NCBI GenBank assembly: GCA_024641285.1
Contig: JAHEDH010000019.1
Coordinates: 1 to 36,064 of the forward strand
DNA: 36,064 nucleotides
Source: a bacterium
Lineage (GTDB): Bacteria > Actinomycetota > Acidimicrobiia > Spongiisociales > ZC4RG35
Reading direction: 5' to 3'
Each line of letters opens with the position of its first letter. The stretch's first letter is position 1. The translations under genes and the position numbers were made by a program. The notes under the pieces were generated by a model. It was not told where the DNA came from. It saw nothing but the letters and a program-made list of their open reading frames with translations, and ran no database searches. Shown one piece after another: positions 24,962 to 32,322 of this stretch.

Positions 24962-26951
24962 GTTCGCTCCTTGTGGTCCGTTGTCTCCGCCCGCGCGGCG
25001 GTCTGATGGTGGCGCTCCTGGGAGGAAGCGTCATCACCTTCGACAGGTGTGGGTACTCGGCGGTCCGGTGAGGGATCGCCATCGCATCGACGAAGTGCTC
25101 CTGGAAGCGTGGCTCGGTGGCGGTTTCGATCTTCTCGACCCTCGCCGCCACCGCCTCGATCTCGCGCCGGGCCTCGCCGCTCAGCAGCGCGATCATCGCC
25201 CCGGTGCCGGCGGCGTTTCCCGCCGCGGAGATCCGTTCGATGTCACAGTCGGGGATCATGCCCAGCGCCACGGCGTGTGCAGGGTCGATATGGGCTCCGA
25301 ACGCGCCCGCCAACCGAATCTGGTCGACGTGGTCGGAGCCGAAGTGGTCCATGAGCAGCCGGATGCCCGCATAGAGCGCCGCCTTGGCGAGCTGTATCGC
25401 CCGCACGTCGTTCTGGGTGACCTTGATCTCGGTGTCGGAGTCGCGGTACAGGACGAACGACCGGGTTCGTCCGTCCCGGACGATTCGATCCGACCGGTCC
25501 GAGTCGACGATCACGCCGTCGGAGGAAACGACCCCGGCGAGCATGAGCTGGGCGACCGCCTCGATGATCCCCGACCCACAGATCCCCGAGATGCCGACCG
25601 ACCGGATCGCATCGTCGAAGTCCGCACCATCGGACCACGGTTCGCATCCGATCACGCTGAATCTGACGTCGAGGGTCTCGGGATCGATTCGGACCCTCTC
25701 GATCGCGCCCGGAGCCGCCCGCTGCCCGGACGAGATCTGAGCGCCCTCGAATGCCGGACCGGTCGGAGAGGAAGCCGCCACCAGGCGGCTCCGGTTGCCG
25801 AGCACGATCTCGGCGTTGGTGCCGACATCCACCAGCAGCTGGATGTCGTCGGACCGGTACGGCGTTTCCGACAGGATCGCGGCGGTCGTGTCGGCGCCGA
25901 CGTGACCGGCGATCAGCGGGAGGGTGTAGAGCCGAGCCTCTGGGTGGACAACGAGGCCGATTGCTGCGGCGTCCATCTCGATGCTGCGAGCAGTGGCGAG
26001 GGCGAACGGTGCGGTGCCCAAGGGCGTCGGGTCGATGCCCAAGAGGAGGTGGTGCATGATCGGGTTGCCGACTGCGACGACCTCGAGGATGTCCGATCGC
26101 TCGATGCCGGCTTCTGCGGTCAGGCTCCCGATCAGCTCGTCTGCCGCCAAGCGCACAGCTTCGGTCAACCGCTCCACCCCGCCGTCGGGGTTCATCATGA
26201 CGTAAGACACCCGGCTCATCAGGTCCTCGCCAAACCGGATCTGAGGGTTCATCGCGCCCGACGAGGCGAGCACGTCACCGGTCACCAGGTTGCACAGATG
26301 GGCGGCGATCGTGGTGGATCCGATGTCGAATGCCACGCCGAAGACCACGTCCCGGAAGCCCGGCCACACGGCGACGATCGACGTGGCATCGCGAATGGCG
26401 AGCGTCACAGCGTGGTCGCCGGCGCGGAGGGCCGGCTGGAGATCTCTGAGGGTGGTGGGAGAGATGTCGATGTCGACCATATCCCACTGATCTGCCAACG
26501 CAGTGGCCAGGCGCTCGGCGTCGCCGGGCACGCCGTCGAGCGTGGCCGCCTCGACCTCCACATACACCAGGCGCACGACCGGATCGATCGGCAGGTTGTC
26601 GATCTCGGGCCGTTTGCGAATGACCTGCTTGTGGACCATGGAGTCGGCGGGCACCTCGATCACGACGTCGGCGACGGCCCGGGCGGCGCATGCCAGCCGA
26701 CGGCCGTCGACCAGCGGCTTGCGCCCGCGATACGCCGTCTCGGTCTCCGAACGCGCAGAGAGGCGGTCCGCCCGGTCGTCGATCCCGGCCACGCTGCCGA
26801 CCTCGACCTGGCAGCGGCCGCAGATGCCGCGGCCTGCGCAGATCGAATCGAGGTCGACGCCGATCTTGCGGGCGGCGTCGAGGATCGCCGCGCCCTCCGG
26901 GACCGTGGTCCGCAATCCGGACGGAGTGAAGACGACCAGGACGTCGGCCAT
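24948..26951 (-). CDS. RACo-type corrinoid reductive activator (2Fe-2S plus ASKHA ATPase, DUF4445)
   Basis: The 667-residue protein starts with a plant-type 2Fe-2S ferredoxin domain (about 1-95) with cysteines 38, 44, 47 and 88 (CAGRGICGRC, LACAA). A linker follows (about 100-200) and then an ASKHA ATPase-like domain from DIGSTT at 209 through VDVGTNAEIVLG and GICGSGIIEA. RACo proteins use ATP and a low-potential electron to return accidentally oxidised Co(II) corrinoid to Co(I). The charged C-terminal tail of about 35 residues (from around HLSKVM) is poor in domain features. The ATG is one base after the stop of the upstream methyltransferase. Confidence 0.92.
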   Translation of the reverse strand: MADVLVVFTPSGLRTTVPEGAAILDAARKIGVDLDSICAGRGICGRCQVEVGSVAGIDDRADRLSARSETETAYRGRKPLVDGRRLACAARAVADVVIEVPADSMVHKQVIRKRPEIDNLPIDPVVRLVYVEVEAATLDGVPGDAERLATALADQWDMVDIDISPTTLRDLQPALRAGDHAVTLAIRDATSIVAVWPGFRDVVFGVAFDIGSTTIAAHLCNLVTGDVLASSGAMNPQIRFGEDLMSRVSYVMMNPDGGVERLTEAVRLAADELIGSLTAEAGIERSDILEVVAVGNPIMHHLLLGIDPTPLGTAPFALATARSIEMDAAAIGLVVHPEARLYTLPLIAGHVGADTTAAILSETPYRSDDIQLLVDVGTNAEIVLGNRSRLVAASSPTGPAFEGAQISSGQRAAPGAIERVRIDPETLDVRFSVIGCEPWSDGADFDDAIRSVGISGICGSGIIEAVAQLMLAGVVSSDGVIVDSDRSDRIVRDGRTRSFVLYRDSDTEIKVTQNDVRAIQLAKAALYAGIRLLMDHFGSDHVDQIRLAGAFGAHIDPAHAVALGMIPDCDIERISAAGNAAGTGAMIALLSGEARREIEAVAARVEKIETATEPRFQEHFVDAMAIPHRTAEYPHLSKVMTLPPRSATIRPPRGRRQRTTRSEHGQT

Positions 26952-26952
26952 C

Positions 26953-27852
26953 TCAGGTGCCGACGGGGCGACGACGGTTCGACCGGCGCCTGCCTTCGCC
27001 CTCCGCCGCCGGGACGCGATTCGCCTTGATCCAGGCGGCACAGTCCTGGTCGTGACCGGCGAGGACGTCGGCGGCCATGATGCTGCGGGTGATCTCCGGT
27101 TCGAGGGGGTTGGTGATCGCCGAGGTCATGCCGGCTCCGATCGCCATCGCCAGGAACGCCCCATTGATCGCCGGTCGATTCGGCAGCCCGAAGCTCACGT
27201 TCGATGCCCCGCAGGTGGTGTTCACCTGGAGCTCGGTTCGGAGCCGGCGCACCAGGTGGAAGACCTGTCGCCCGGCGGTCCCCATCGCTCCGATCGGCAT
27301 GACGAGCGGGTCGACGACGATGTCGGAATAGGGGATGCCGTGATCGGCGGCGCGGTTGACGATCTTCTTGGCGACTTCGAAGCGGACGTCGGGATCGGTA
27401 GAGATGCCGGTCTCGTCGTTGGTGATCGCCACCACCGCGGCCCCGTGCCTGGCGACCAGAGGAAGCACCCGTTCCATCTGCTCGTCCTCGCCCGTCACGG
27501 AGTTGACGAGCGCCTTGCCCCGGTAGACGGAGAGACCGGCCTCGAGAGCTTCGACGATCGACGAGTCGATCGAGAGCGGCACGTCCACGAGGCTCTGGAC
27601 GAGTTGGACCGTTTGGGCCAGGATGGCGGGTTCGTCTGCCAGCGGGATGCCGGCGTTGACGTCGAGCATCTGGGCTCCGGCCGCCACCTGGGCGAGCGCA
27701 TCCGACTCGACGCGCGAGAAGTCGCCCTGCTTCATCTCCTCGGCGAGGAGCTTGCGGCCGGTCGGGTTGATGCGCTCTCCGATGACCACGAACGGTCGGT
27801 CGAACCCGATCACGGTCTCACGGGTCGGAGAGCTGAGTACGGTGTCTGTCAT
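26953..27852 (-). CDS. Methyltetrahydrofolate:corrinoid methyltransferase (DHPS-like TIM barrel)
   Basis: The 299-residue protein has the pterin-binding TIM-barrel fold of AcsE/MtgA-type enzymes: GERINPTGRK (25-34), LDVNAG (63-68), LSIDSS (93-98), NSVTGE (117-122), then DPLVMPIGAMG and NTTCGASNVSFGLPNR. In this operon it should move the methyl from the methylated corrinoid protein to tetrahydrofolate. That is the role shown for MtgA in glycine betaine metabolism and is inferred here. A charged, Arg-rich C-terminal tail follows the barrel. ATG 27852 overlaps the preceding small gene by four bases. Confidence 0.9.
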   Translation of the reverse strand: MTDTVLSSPTRETVIGFDRPFVVIGERINPTGRKLLAEEMKQGDFSRVESDALAQVAAGAQMLDVNAGIPLADEPAILAQTVQLVQSLVDVPLSIDSSIVEALEAGLSVYRGKALVNSVTGEDEQMERVLPLVARHGAAVVAITNDETGISTDPDVRFEVAKKIVNRAADHGIPYSDIVVDPLVMPIGAMGTAGRQVFHLVRRLRTELQVNTTCGASNVSFGLPNRPAINGAFLAMAIGAGMTSAITNPLEPEITRSIMAADVLAGHDQDCAAWIKANRVPAAEGEGRRRSNRRRPVGT

Positions 27853-28169
27853 GAGATCTCCCGGTCGGGGGGTCCGGCCTGGCCGTTGTCGTCGATCAGC
27901 CGGCTGAGGTGCTCGGGCGGATGACTCGAGAGGATGCGCTCGACTTCGGCTGCCACCTCGGCGTCGAGGTCGTCTCCGCACGGTCTGGTCTCGCGTCGCC
28001 ACTCCTCGAGATAGGTGTCGCTTCCGAACAGCCCGGCGTTCATCGCCGCCCGGTCGATCGCGGTCTGAAACCGCGCGGGGAGCTCCGCTCGGGCCTTGAC
28101 GCGGCCCGATCGGGCGATCACCTGGGCGGGGATGTCCCGCCACGAGATGACTGTGAGCTCAGCCGGCAT
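27849..28169 (-). CDS. Small 'virulence factor' family protein (PF13769-like)
   Basis: This 106-residue protein opens MPAELTVISWRDIPAQVIA and contains FQTAIDRAAMNAGLFGSDTYLEEWRR, the signature of a small family labelled 'virulence factor' in databases. The label says nothing about mechanism. From memory, the family recurs beside corrinoid methyltransferase genes. Here it lies between DUF1638 (11-base overlap) and the methyl-THF methyltransferase (4-base overlap), so stoichiometric production with them is expected. An accessory role in corrinoid or folate methyl transfer is inference. Confidence 0.75.
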   Translation of the reverse strand: MPAELTVISWRDIPAQVIARSGRVKARAELPARFQTAIDRAAMNAGLFGSDTYLEEWRRETRPCGDDLDAEVAAEVERILSSHPPEHLSRLIDDNGQAGPPDREIS

Positions 28170-28785
28170 GAGGCTGTCCGATCAGGCCGATCCGGGCGAG
28201 GACGTCGGCGAACGGGCCGAGTCCGGTATCGATGTGCTCGTACTCGAGCCCGAGCCGCCCGGCGGCGTCGCGGGCGCGAGTCATCAGCTCGTGTGTCGGT
28301 TGCTGTGAGAGGTAGACGAGGCGGCGGTAGTTCCGGAAGTAGTCGTCGCGGAGATGCGGCCAGCGATCGAGCCCGAGCCCGCGCCAGACGAACAGGTCGA
28401 AGTGGCGGGCGAGGTAGTCGGTGAGGTAGAACGTGTAGGGGTCATTGAGCTCGTCGAAGGCTTCGCTGCCTGCGAAGAACTCGTAGCAGTGCGCGCCGGG
28501 GATCCGGGTCACGTTGTCCCAGCGCTCGACGATCGCGTCGAGTCGCCCTCCGGTGCCGCAGTCGGCGTACCCGAGGATGACGCGATCGAACTCCCCGGCT
28601 CGGTCCGTGAGGCGTTTTTCGACAGCGGGAGGGATCTCGTCGGGACGGTTGTGCAGGATTCCGGGAAGGTGGTCGAGGGTGATGTCGACGCCCTCGAGTT
28701 GCCCGAGGACCTTGGCCAGCTCGGCGGCGATGGCACCGCAGCCCAGGATCCAGACACGACGTGTCGCCTCTGTGCCTGCCGGCAC
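28159..28785 (-). CDS. DUF1638-domain protein
   Basis: The 208-residue protein starts at GTG 28785, two bases after the mttC stop, with a GGGGAAG-like ribosome binding site inside the end of mttC. Candidate metal ligands are C16 in ILGCGAI, C76 in YADCGTGG and H99-C100 in GAHCYEFF; YFRNYRRLVYLSQ is another marked stretch. DUF1638 has no proven function but is, to my recollection, found with MttB-type clusters. Two Cys-Gly motifs plus His-Cys suggest a metal or corrinoid-related role; that is inference. It overlaps the following gene by 11 bases. Confidence 0.8.
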   Translation of the reverse strand: MPAGTEATRRVWILGCGAIAAELAKVLGQLEGVDITLDHLPGILHNRPDEIPPAVEKRLTDRAGEFDRVILGYADCGTGGRLDAIVERWDNVTRIPGAHCYEFFAGSEAFDELNDPYTFYLTDYLARHFDLFVWRGLGLDRWPHLRDDYFRNYRRLVYLSQQPTHELMTRARDAAGRLGLEYEHIDTGLGPFADVLARIGLIGQPHAG

Positions 28786-28787
28786 GC

Positions 28788-29486
28788 TCAGTCTTCCCCG
28801 CCGACGAGCCGCCTGGCGAGCACCAACGCCTCCGCCGTCTCGGCCGCCACGGCGGCATCCCGACAGTAGGCGTCGGCCCCGACAGCGGCGCCGAACTCCT
28901 CGTTGAGCGGAGCCCCGCCTACGAGCACGATGTAGTCGTCGCGGATCCCGCGTTCGACCATCGTGTCGATCACCACCTTCATGTAGGGCATCGTGGTGGT
29001 CAGCAGCGCAGACATCCCCAGGATGTCGGGCTTGTGCTCTTCGAGGGCGGCCAGGTAGGTGTCGACATCGATGTTGATGCCGAGGTCGATCACCTCGAAT
29101 CCTGCGCCTTCCAGCATCATCCCGACGAGGTTCTTGCCGATGTCGTGGATGTCGCCTTTGACGGTCCCCATGACGACCTTGCCCACCTGCTCCGCCCCGG
29201 TCTCGGCCAGCAACGGCCGGAGGATCGCCATGCCGGCCTTCATGGCATTGGCCGCCAACAGCACCTCCGGCACGAAGAGGATGCCGTCCCGGAAATCCTC
29301 GCCGACGACGCGCATCCCTTCGACCAATGCGTCGTTGAGGACGCGCTCGGGGCCCCACGATCGATCGAGCAGGATCCTCGTCCCTTCGGCGATCTCATCC
29401 GCCATGCCGTCGTACAGGTCGTCGTGCATCTGCTCGACCAACTCGGCATCGTCGAGGCTGCTGAGATCGAGATCGTCGTCGCTCAT
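28788..29486 (-). CDS. Corrinoid (cobalamin-binding) protein of the MttC type
   Basis: The 232-residue protein has an N-terminal helical cap domain (about 15-95; ILFVPEVLLAANAMKAG) and a Rossmann-like B12-binding domain with DxHxxG at 112-117 (GDIHDIGKN; His114 would be the lower cobalt ligand), then MSALLTTTM and VGGAPL. It carries the methyl group between the MttB-type and methyl-THF methyltransferases. The N-terminus is about 15 residues longer and more acidic than I expect for the family. CAGGAG (29498-29493) precedes ATG 29486 by six bases. It is the first gene of the leftward operon, reading away from the control region. Confidence 0.93.
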   Translation of the reverse strand: MSDDDLDLSSLDDAELVEQMHDDLYDGMADEIAEGTRILLDRSWGPERVLNDALVEGMRVVGEDFRDGILFVPEVLLAANAMKAGMAILRPLLAETGAEQVGKVVMGTVKGDIHDIGKNLVGMMLEGAGFEVIDLGINIDVDTYLAALEEHKPDILGMSALLTTTMPYMKVVIDTMVERGIRDDYIVLVGGAPLNEEFGAAVGADAYCRDAAVAAETAEALVLARRLVGGED

Positions 29487-29502
29487 GCGCGGCTCCTGGG
29501 AG

Positions 29503-29521
29503 GTTCCCGTCGATCGGGAAC
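29503..29521. promoter_or_regulatory. Perfect palindrome in the mttC leader
   Basis: GTTCCCG (29503-29509) and CGGGAAC (29515-29521) are exact inverted repeats around TCGAT, 17 bases upstream of mttC ATG 29486 and just outside its ribosome binding site. It could form an mRNA hairpin or bind a dimeric regulator. Confidence 0.5.
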
Positions 29522-29533
29522 AGGCCTATGAAT

Positions 29534-29552
29534 TGTTCCGCATGGTGGAACC
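29534..29552. promoter_or_regulatory. IclR-type operator, mttC side
   Basis: TGTTCCGCATGGTGGAACC is a partial palindrome. It matches the iclR-promoter site, read on the minus strand, at 15 of 19 positions, and shares its first 16 bases exactly with the site at 29713. Confidence 0.6.
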
Positions 29553-29669
29553 ATGCCCGGTTTCCGGAACACTATCGCTTGCAGGGCATCCTGTCCACAG
29601 AAAACGGGGAGAATTCCCTAGGGGCACAGGGACTGAAGCCTGGTCAGAAAACCTCGATTTCCGGTGGAC

Positions 29670-29700
29670 GGCATCGACGAGGAGCGGTATCGTCGATGCC
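29670..29700. repeat. Perfect 11-bp inverted repeat (hairpin)
   Basis: GGCATCGACGA (29670-29680) and TCGTCGATGCC (29690-29700) pair exactly around a 9-base loop. It lies between the two operators in the divergent gap. It could be a transcript hairpin that separates or attenuates the two directions, or a binding site of another regulator. Confidence 0.6.
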
Positions 29701-29712
29701 ACCATGTGGTTG

Positions 29713-29731
29713 TGTTCCGCATGGTGGACCG
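29713..29731. promoter_or_regulatory. IclR-type operator, dehydrogenase side
   Basis: TGTTCCGCATGGTGGACCG repeats the first 16 bases of the mttC-side site exactly, 179 bases away. It lies 84 bases upstream of GTG 29815. Confidence 0.55.
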
Positions 29732-29754
29732 ACTGTGAAGGCTCGGTCTGCACA

Positions 29755-29781
29755 ATCGTGGCTCGAGGCATCGTGGCTCGA
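29755..29781. repeat. 12-bp direct repeat in the dehydrogenase leader
   Basis: ATCGTGGCTCGA occurs at 29755-29766 and again at 29770-29781, separated by GGC, so the period is 15 bases. It is unrelated to the IclR-type sites. Confidence 0.55.
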
Positions 29782-29814
29782 TCTGCGACACGTCACTAGC
29801 CAGGAGTCACAGCG

Positions 29815-32319
29815 GTGAGCGATCTTCCCTCCAAGGCCAACGTCGTCGTCATCGGCGCAGGCATCGTCGGCAACGCCGTGGTTGGACACCTCGCCGATCT
29901 CGGCTGGACCGACATCGTCCAGATCGACAAGGGCCCACTCCCGAATCCGGGCGGCTCGACGGGGCATGCCTCCAACTTCATCTTCCCGGTCGACCACAAC
30001 AAGGAGATGGCTGCGCTCACCCTCGACAGCCAGCGTCAATACGAAGAGATGGGTGTCAACACCCCATGTGGTGGCATCGAGGTCGCCCGCACTCCCGAGC
30101 GGATGGAGGAGCTGCGGCGCAGGATGAGCTCGGCCACCGCCTGGGGAGTCGAAGCCGAACTGCTCACGCCCGAGCAGGTGAAGGAGAAGGTCCCCTTCAT
30201 CGACGACACGGTCATCCTCGGCGGCTTCTACACGCCGAGCGTCTCGGTGGTCGACTCGCTCCGGGCGGGGACCATCTTCCGTGAGCGTGCCCAGGCCAAG
30301 AACGCCCTGTCCGTCTTCCCGAACACCGAGGTCACCGACATCGAAGTGGAGCACGGCGCCGTGAATGCCGTCGTGACCGACCGAGGCCGGATCGAGGCGG
30401 AGTACGTCGTCGTTGCCTGCGGGTGCTGGAGCCCGCGCATCGCCGCAATGGCAGGCGCCACGATCCCGCTGACGCCGGCGGTCCACCAGATGATCGACGT
30501 CGGCCCGATCGACGTGTTGGTGGAGACCAACAACGAGATCGCCTACCCGATCGTCAGGGACATGGACACGTTCATGTACGAACGCCAATCCGCCGGCTCG
30601 ATGGAGGTCGGCTCGTATGCCCACCGGCCGATCTTCCACCACCCCGACGACATCCCCTCGATCGAGGAGTCGAAGCTGTCACCGACCGAGCTCCCGTTCA
30701 CCGCGGACGACTTCGACCCCCAGCTCGAAGACGCGCTCGAATTGATGCCTGAGATCCTCTCCTCCGCCGAGATCAAATATGCCATCAACGGGCTCCTGTC
30801 GCTCACCCCCGATGCGATGCCGCTCGTCGGCGAGACGGTCGAGGTGCGCAATCTGTGGTCGGCGGCGGCGATCTGGATCAAGGAAGGCCCCGGAACGGGG
30901 AGGCTCATCGCCGAGTGGATGACCTACGGCGCACCGTCGATCGATCCCCACCACTCCGACATCGCTCGCTTCTACGACGTCAACCGAACCGAAGAGCACG
31001 TGCTCGCTCGCTGCGCCGAGCACTTCAACAAGACCTATGGGATCGTCCACCCTCGTGAACAGTGGGAGTCGCGCCGCGATCTCGTCGTCTCCCCGCTGCG
31101 GGGCCGCACCGATGCCCTCGGCGCCGTGTACTTCCAAGCCGGCGTCACCGAGCGGCCCCAGTGGTACGAGTCCAACAAGGCACTGGTCGACGAATACGAC
31201 GTTGCAGAGCGGCCGCACGAATGGGATGCCCGCTGGTGGTCGCCGATCAGCACCGCCGAACACCTCGCCCTGCGCGATCGGGTGGGGATCGTCGACCTCA
31301 GCGCCTTCGTGACCTTCGACGTGACCGGTCCCGGAGCGCTCGACTACGTGCAGCGCATGGTGGTGAACCAGGTGGACAAGCCCATCGGATCGGCGATCTA
31401 CACGCCGGTGCTCAACGACCACGGGGGCTTCCGGTCCGACCTGACGGTGAAGCGCCTGGGCGAGGACCACTTCCGAATCGTCACCGGGGCGTTCGACGGT
31501 CCGCGGGACGAATACTGGTTCCGGCGCCATCTCCCCGACGACGAATCGGTCACCTTCACCGACACCTCCAGGTCGATGGTCACCATCGGCGTGTGGGGCC
31601 CGCACACCCGCTCGGTCCTCTCGTCGATCACCGACGATGATCTGTCGAACGACGGGTTCCCGTACGGCACCACCAGCGAGGTCGACTTCGGTGGGATCAC
31701 CGCCCGTCTCCTCCGCATCTCCTACGTCGGTGAGCTCGGCTGGGAGATCTATGTCGGCGTCGACGACGCCGTTGCGCTCTGGGACATGATCTGGGAAGCC
31801 GGCCGGCCACACGGCATGGTTCCCGTGGGAGGCGGCGTGTACGGCACGACCGGCCGACTCGAGAAGGGATATCGCCTGATGGGCGCCGAGCTCGAGTCGG
31901 AGTACACCCCGGTCGAGGCCGGGCTGGCCCGTCCCCGGGTGAAGTCGGCCGATTTCATCGGCAAGGAGGCCTATCTCACGGCCCGCGATGTCGGACCGGT
32001 GGCCACGCTCTGCACGTTCACTGTCGACGACCACATGTCGGTCGCCGGGATCCCGAGGTACATGACCGGCGGCGAGCCGATCGTCGACTCGGAAGGGAAC
32101 CGCATCGTCGACGCCCGCGGGCGGATCTCGATCGTCACCACAGCCGGCATGGGGCCATCGGTCGGCAAGTACCTGCTGATGGGCTACCTCCCGACCGAAC
32201 TCGCCGTCGAGGGTGCATCGTTCGGCGTCAAGTACATGAACGAGGTGTACCCGATCACCGTTGCGGTCGCCGGTTCGACGCCGCTCTTCGATCCCGACGA
32301 CGCCCGGATGAAGGCCTGA
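29815..32319 (+). CDS. Dimethylglycine/sarcosine dehydrogenase (FAD oxidoreductase plus GcvT domain)
   Basis: The 834-residue protein has the two-part layout of mitochondrial dimethylglycine and sarcosine dehydrogenases. An FAD-dependent DAO domain (about 9-370) carries VVVIGAGIVGN, and GSTGHAS at 48-54 has His51 where the covalent FAD His sits in the GSTWHA motif of relatives. A bridging region follows (about 375-425), then a GcvT folate-binding domain (about 430-710) and a C-terminal GcvT barrel (about 720-815). The expected reaction oxidises an N-methyl group and hands the carbon to tetrahydrofolate as methylene-THF, with electrons to ETF. AGGAG (29802-29806) precedes GTG 29815. Dimethylglycine is preferred over sarcosine as substrate because the divergent operon should produce it. 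Confidence 0.9.
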   Translation: MSDLPSKANVVVIGAGIVGNAVVGHLADLGWTDIVQIDKGPLPNPGGSTGHASNFIFPVDHNKEMAALTLDSQRQYEEMGVNTPCGGIEVARTPERMEELRRRMSSATAWGVEAELLTPEQVKEKVPFIDDTVILGGFYTPSVSVVDSLRAGTIFRERAQAKNALSVFPNTEVTDIEVEHGAVNAVVTDRGRIEAEYVVVACGCWSPRIAAMAGATIPLTPAVHQMIDVGPIDVLVETNNEIAYPIVRDMDTFMYERQSAGSMEVGSYAHRPIFHHPDDIPSIEESKLSPTELPFTADDFDPQLEDALELMPEILSSAEIKYAINGLLSLTPDAMPLVGETVEVRNLWSAAAIWIKEGPGTGRLIAEWMTYGAPSIDPHHSDIARFYDVNRTEEHVLARCAEHFNKTYGIVHPREQWESRRDLVVSPLRGRTDALGAVYFQAGVTERPQWYESNKALVDEYDVAERPHEWDARWWSPISTAEHLALRDRVGIVDLSAFVTFDVTGPGALDYVQRMVVNQVDKPIGSAIYTPVLNDHGGFRSDLTVKRLGEDHFRIVTGAFDGPRDEYWFRRHLPDDESVTFTDTSRSMVTIGVWGPHTRSVLSSITDDDLSNDGFPYGTTSEVDFGGITARLLRISYVGELGWEIYVGVDDAVALWDMIWEAGRPHGMVPVGGGVYGTTGRLEKGYRLMGAELESEYTPVEAGLARPRVKSADFIGKEAYLTARDVGPVATLCTFTVDDHMSVAGIPRYMTGGEPIVDSEGNRIVDARGRISIVTTAGMGPSVGKYLLMGYLPTELAVEGASFGVKYMNEVYPITVAVAGSTPLFDPDDARMKA

Positions 32320-32322
32320 TCG

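Larger units (their letters stand above)
29487..29814. promoter_or_regulatory. Divergent control region of the demethylation cluster
   Basis: This 328-base gap separates mttC (leftward) from the dimethylglycine dehydrogenase-type gene (rightward). It contains, in order, a palindrome at 29503-29521, an IclR-type site at 29534-29552, an 11-bp-stem hairpin at 29670-29700, a second IclR-type site at 29713-29731, and a 12-bp direct repeat at 29755-29781. I see no convincing -35/-10 pair for either direction, no cobalamin riboswitch box and no protein-coding frame with family support. Confidence 0.7.

Noticed and set aside
24948-26951. Hydantoinase or ordinary ferredoxin annotation for the RACo-type protein
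   Set aside because: The combination of an N-terminal 2Fe-2S domain with an ASKHA domain, beside mttB and mttC, is specific to corrinoid activators.
24960-27029. Open frame of 689 codons on the + strand across the RACo and methyltransferase genes
   Set aside because: It is a shadow of the real minus-strand genes, with biased composition and no motif.
29664-29738. Short frame in the divergent gap reading VDGIDEERYRR, a possible leader peptide
   Set aside because: It spans the hairpin and an operator, has no ribosome binding site, and its protein-like look is explained by the inverted repeat and GC bias.
29487-29814. Cobalamin riboswitch for the corrinoid operon
   Set aside because: I looked on both strands for a B12-box-like GCCACTG and the surrounding conserved stems and found none.
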